Assembly: GCF_030052815.1 (NCBI RefSeq)
Contig: NC_079507.1
Coordinates: 64,869,144 to 64,933,143 of the forward strand
Source: Hevea brasiliensis
Taxonomy: Eukaryota; Streptophyta; Magnoliopsida; Malpighiales; Euphorbiaceae
DNA: 64,000 nt
Reading direction: 5' to 3'
Shown in pieces: positions 63,868 to 64,000 of this stretch. Position 1 is the first letter of the stretch; every line of letters begins with the position of its first letter. A program made the position numbers and the translations under genes. The notes below the pieces were generated by a model, which did no database searches, had not been told where the DNA came from, and saw only the letters and a list, made by a program, of their open reading frames with translations.

Positions 63868-64000
63868 TTGAAACAGTGTGCGTATGTTGGCGTATGTGTG
63901 GTGTGTGGTATTGGTTATGGACAGGACGGGTGGACACGGCTGGAGCTTGACTCGCTGAGATCCGATCCTTTTATGGATAAGTCGGGGTAGGCACGGCTTG

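Larger units (their letters stand above)
58497..64000 (+). mobile_element. LTR family A, copy 2 (interrupted by family B, runs off the window)
   Basis: Starts TGTAATACCCC, the reverse complement of the end of copy 1, and follows copy 1 (in reverse) through its central landmarks: the ATC/CGG-rich block near 58790-59030, GTGGGTCCCATGAAACTTC, TTTTACAGGTTGGGTAG, GGTGAGTCGG and CACTAGGCACATTTTATATTGC. At 60418 it is broken by family B. It resumes at 63868 (AACAGTGTGCGTATGTTGGC, matching GCAGTGGGCGTGCGTTGGC in copy 1) and leaves the window before its end. The left flank is ATTTT, and the right target site is not visible. The frame at 58662-59030 is LTR sequence, not a gene. Confidence 0.8.

Noticed and set aside
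1..64000. CRISPR arrays, rRNA, operons, bacterial-type promoters
   Set aside because: The window is plant nuclear DNA; no spaced direct repeats or rRNA-like sequence were seen. I did not recognise any tRNA by eye, though a tRNA scan could still find one.

Overview
This window is plant nuclear DNA from a eudicot. It is AT-rich, its genes are broken by many GT-AG introns, and it carries plant-type LTR retrotransposon termini, an RTE-like LINE and short fold-back elements. The proteins read like those of a woody rosid. Euphorbiaceae (Hevea, Manihot or Jatropha type) is my best guess from general resemblance, but nothing in the window proves it. Seven protein-coding genes can be rebuilt exon by exon with consistent reading phases. 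All exon boundaries given are my own splice predictions, checked by phase and by similarity to remembered family members, not by transcripts.

Layout. 1-1598 (-): 5' half of a DRP5A-type dynamin-related GTPase gene that runs off the left edge. 3623-4069 (+): a STIG1-family secreted Cys-rich peptide gene (GRI-like). 5087-10022 (-): an organelle-type S4 RNA-binding (YlmH-like) protein in ten exons. 12299-16957 (-): a proton pump interactor (PPI) in seven exons. 17.8-31.7 kb: gene-poor and AT-rich, with small fold-back elements and two LTR-retrotransposon remnants, each flanked by a perfect 5-bp target duplication (22355-24965 and 25305-28782). 32928-35987 (+): a GT14 glycosyltransferase of the GlcAT14 type. 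37773-44998 (-): a SPA3/SPA4-type COP1 partner with an RTE-like LINE in its fifth intron. 49200-57384 (-): an N-myristoylated CDK-like kinase in eight exons. 58497-64000: a second copy of the first LTR family, into which the second family has inserted. A 153-bp tandem duplication spans that insertion junction.

The genes do not form a pathway. What unites them is ancestry. As I recall it, the order DRP5A, GRI, S4 protein, PPI, GlcAT14-like, SPA4, CDK-like kinase is the order of Arabidopsis chromosome 1 from about At1g53140 down to At1g53050. This is therefore a conserved microsyntenic block, expanded here by transposons and long introns. Two genes may act at regulatory nodes: SPA in light signalling through COP1, and GRI in extracellular cell-death signalling.

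I found no CRISPR array, rRNA or convincing tRNA, and no sign of a novel multigene system. The observations most worth a second look are a missing canonical splice donor in the PPI gene, the nested LTRs with the junction-spanning duplication, the LINE-bearing SPA intron, and a few short coding-like orphans.
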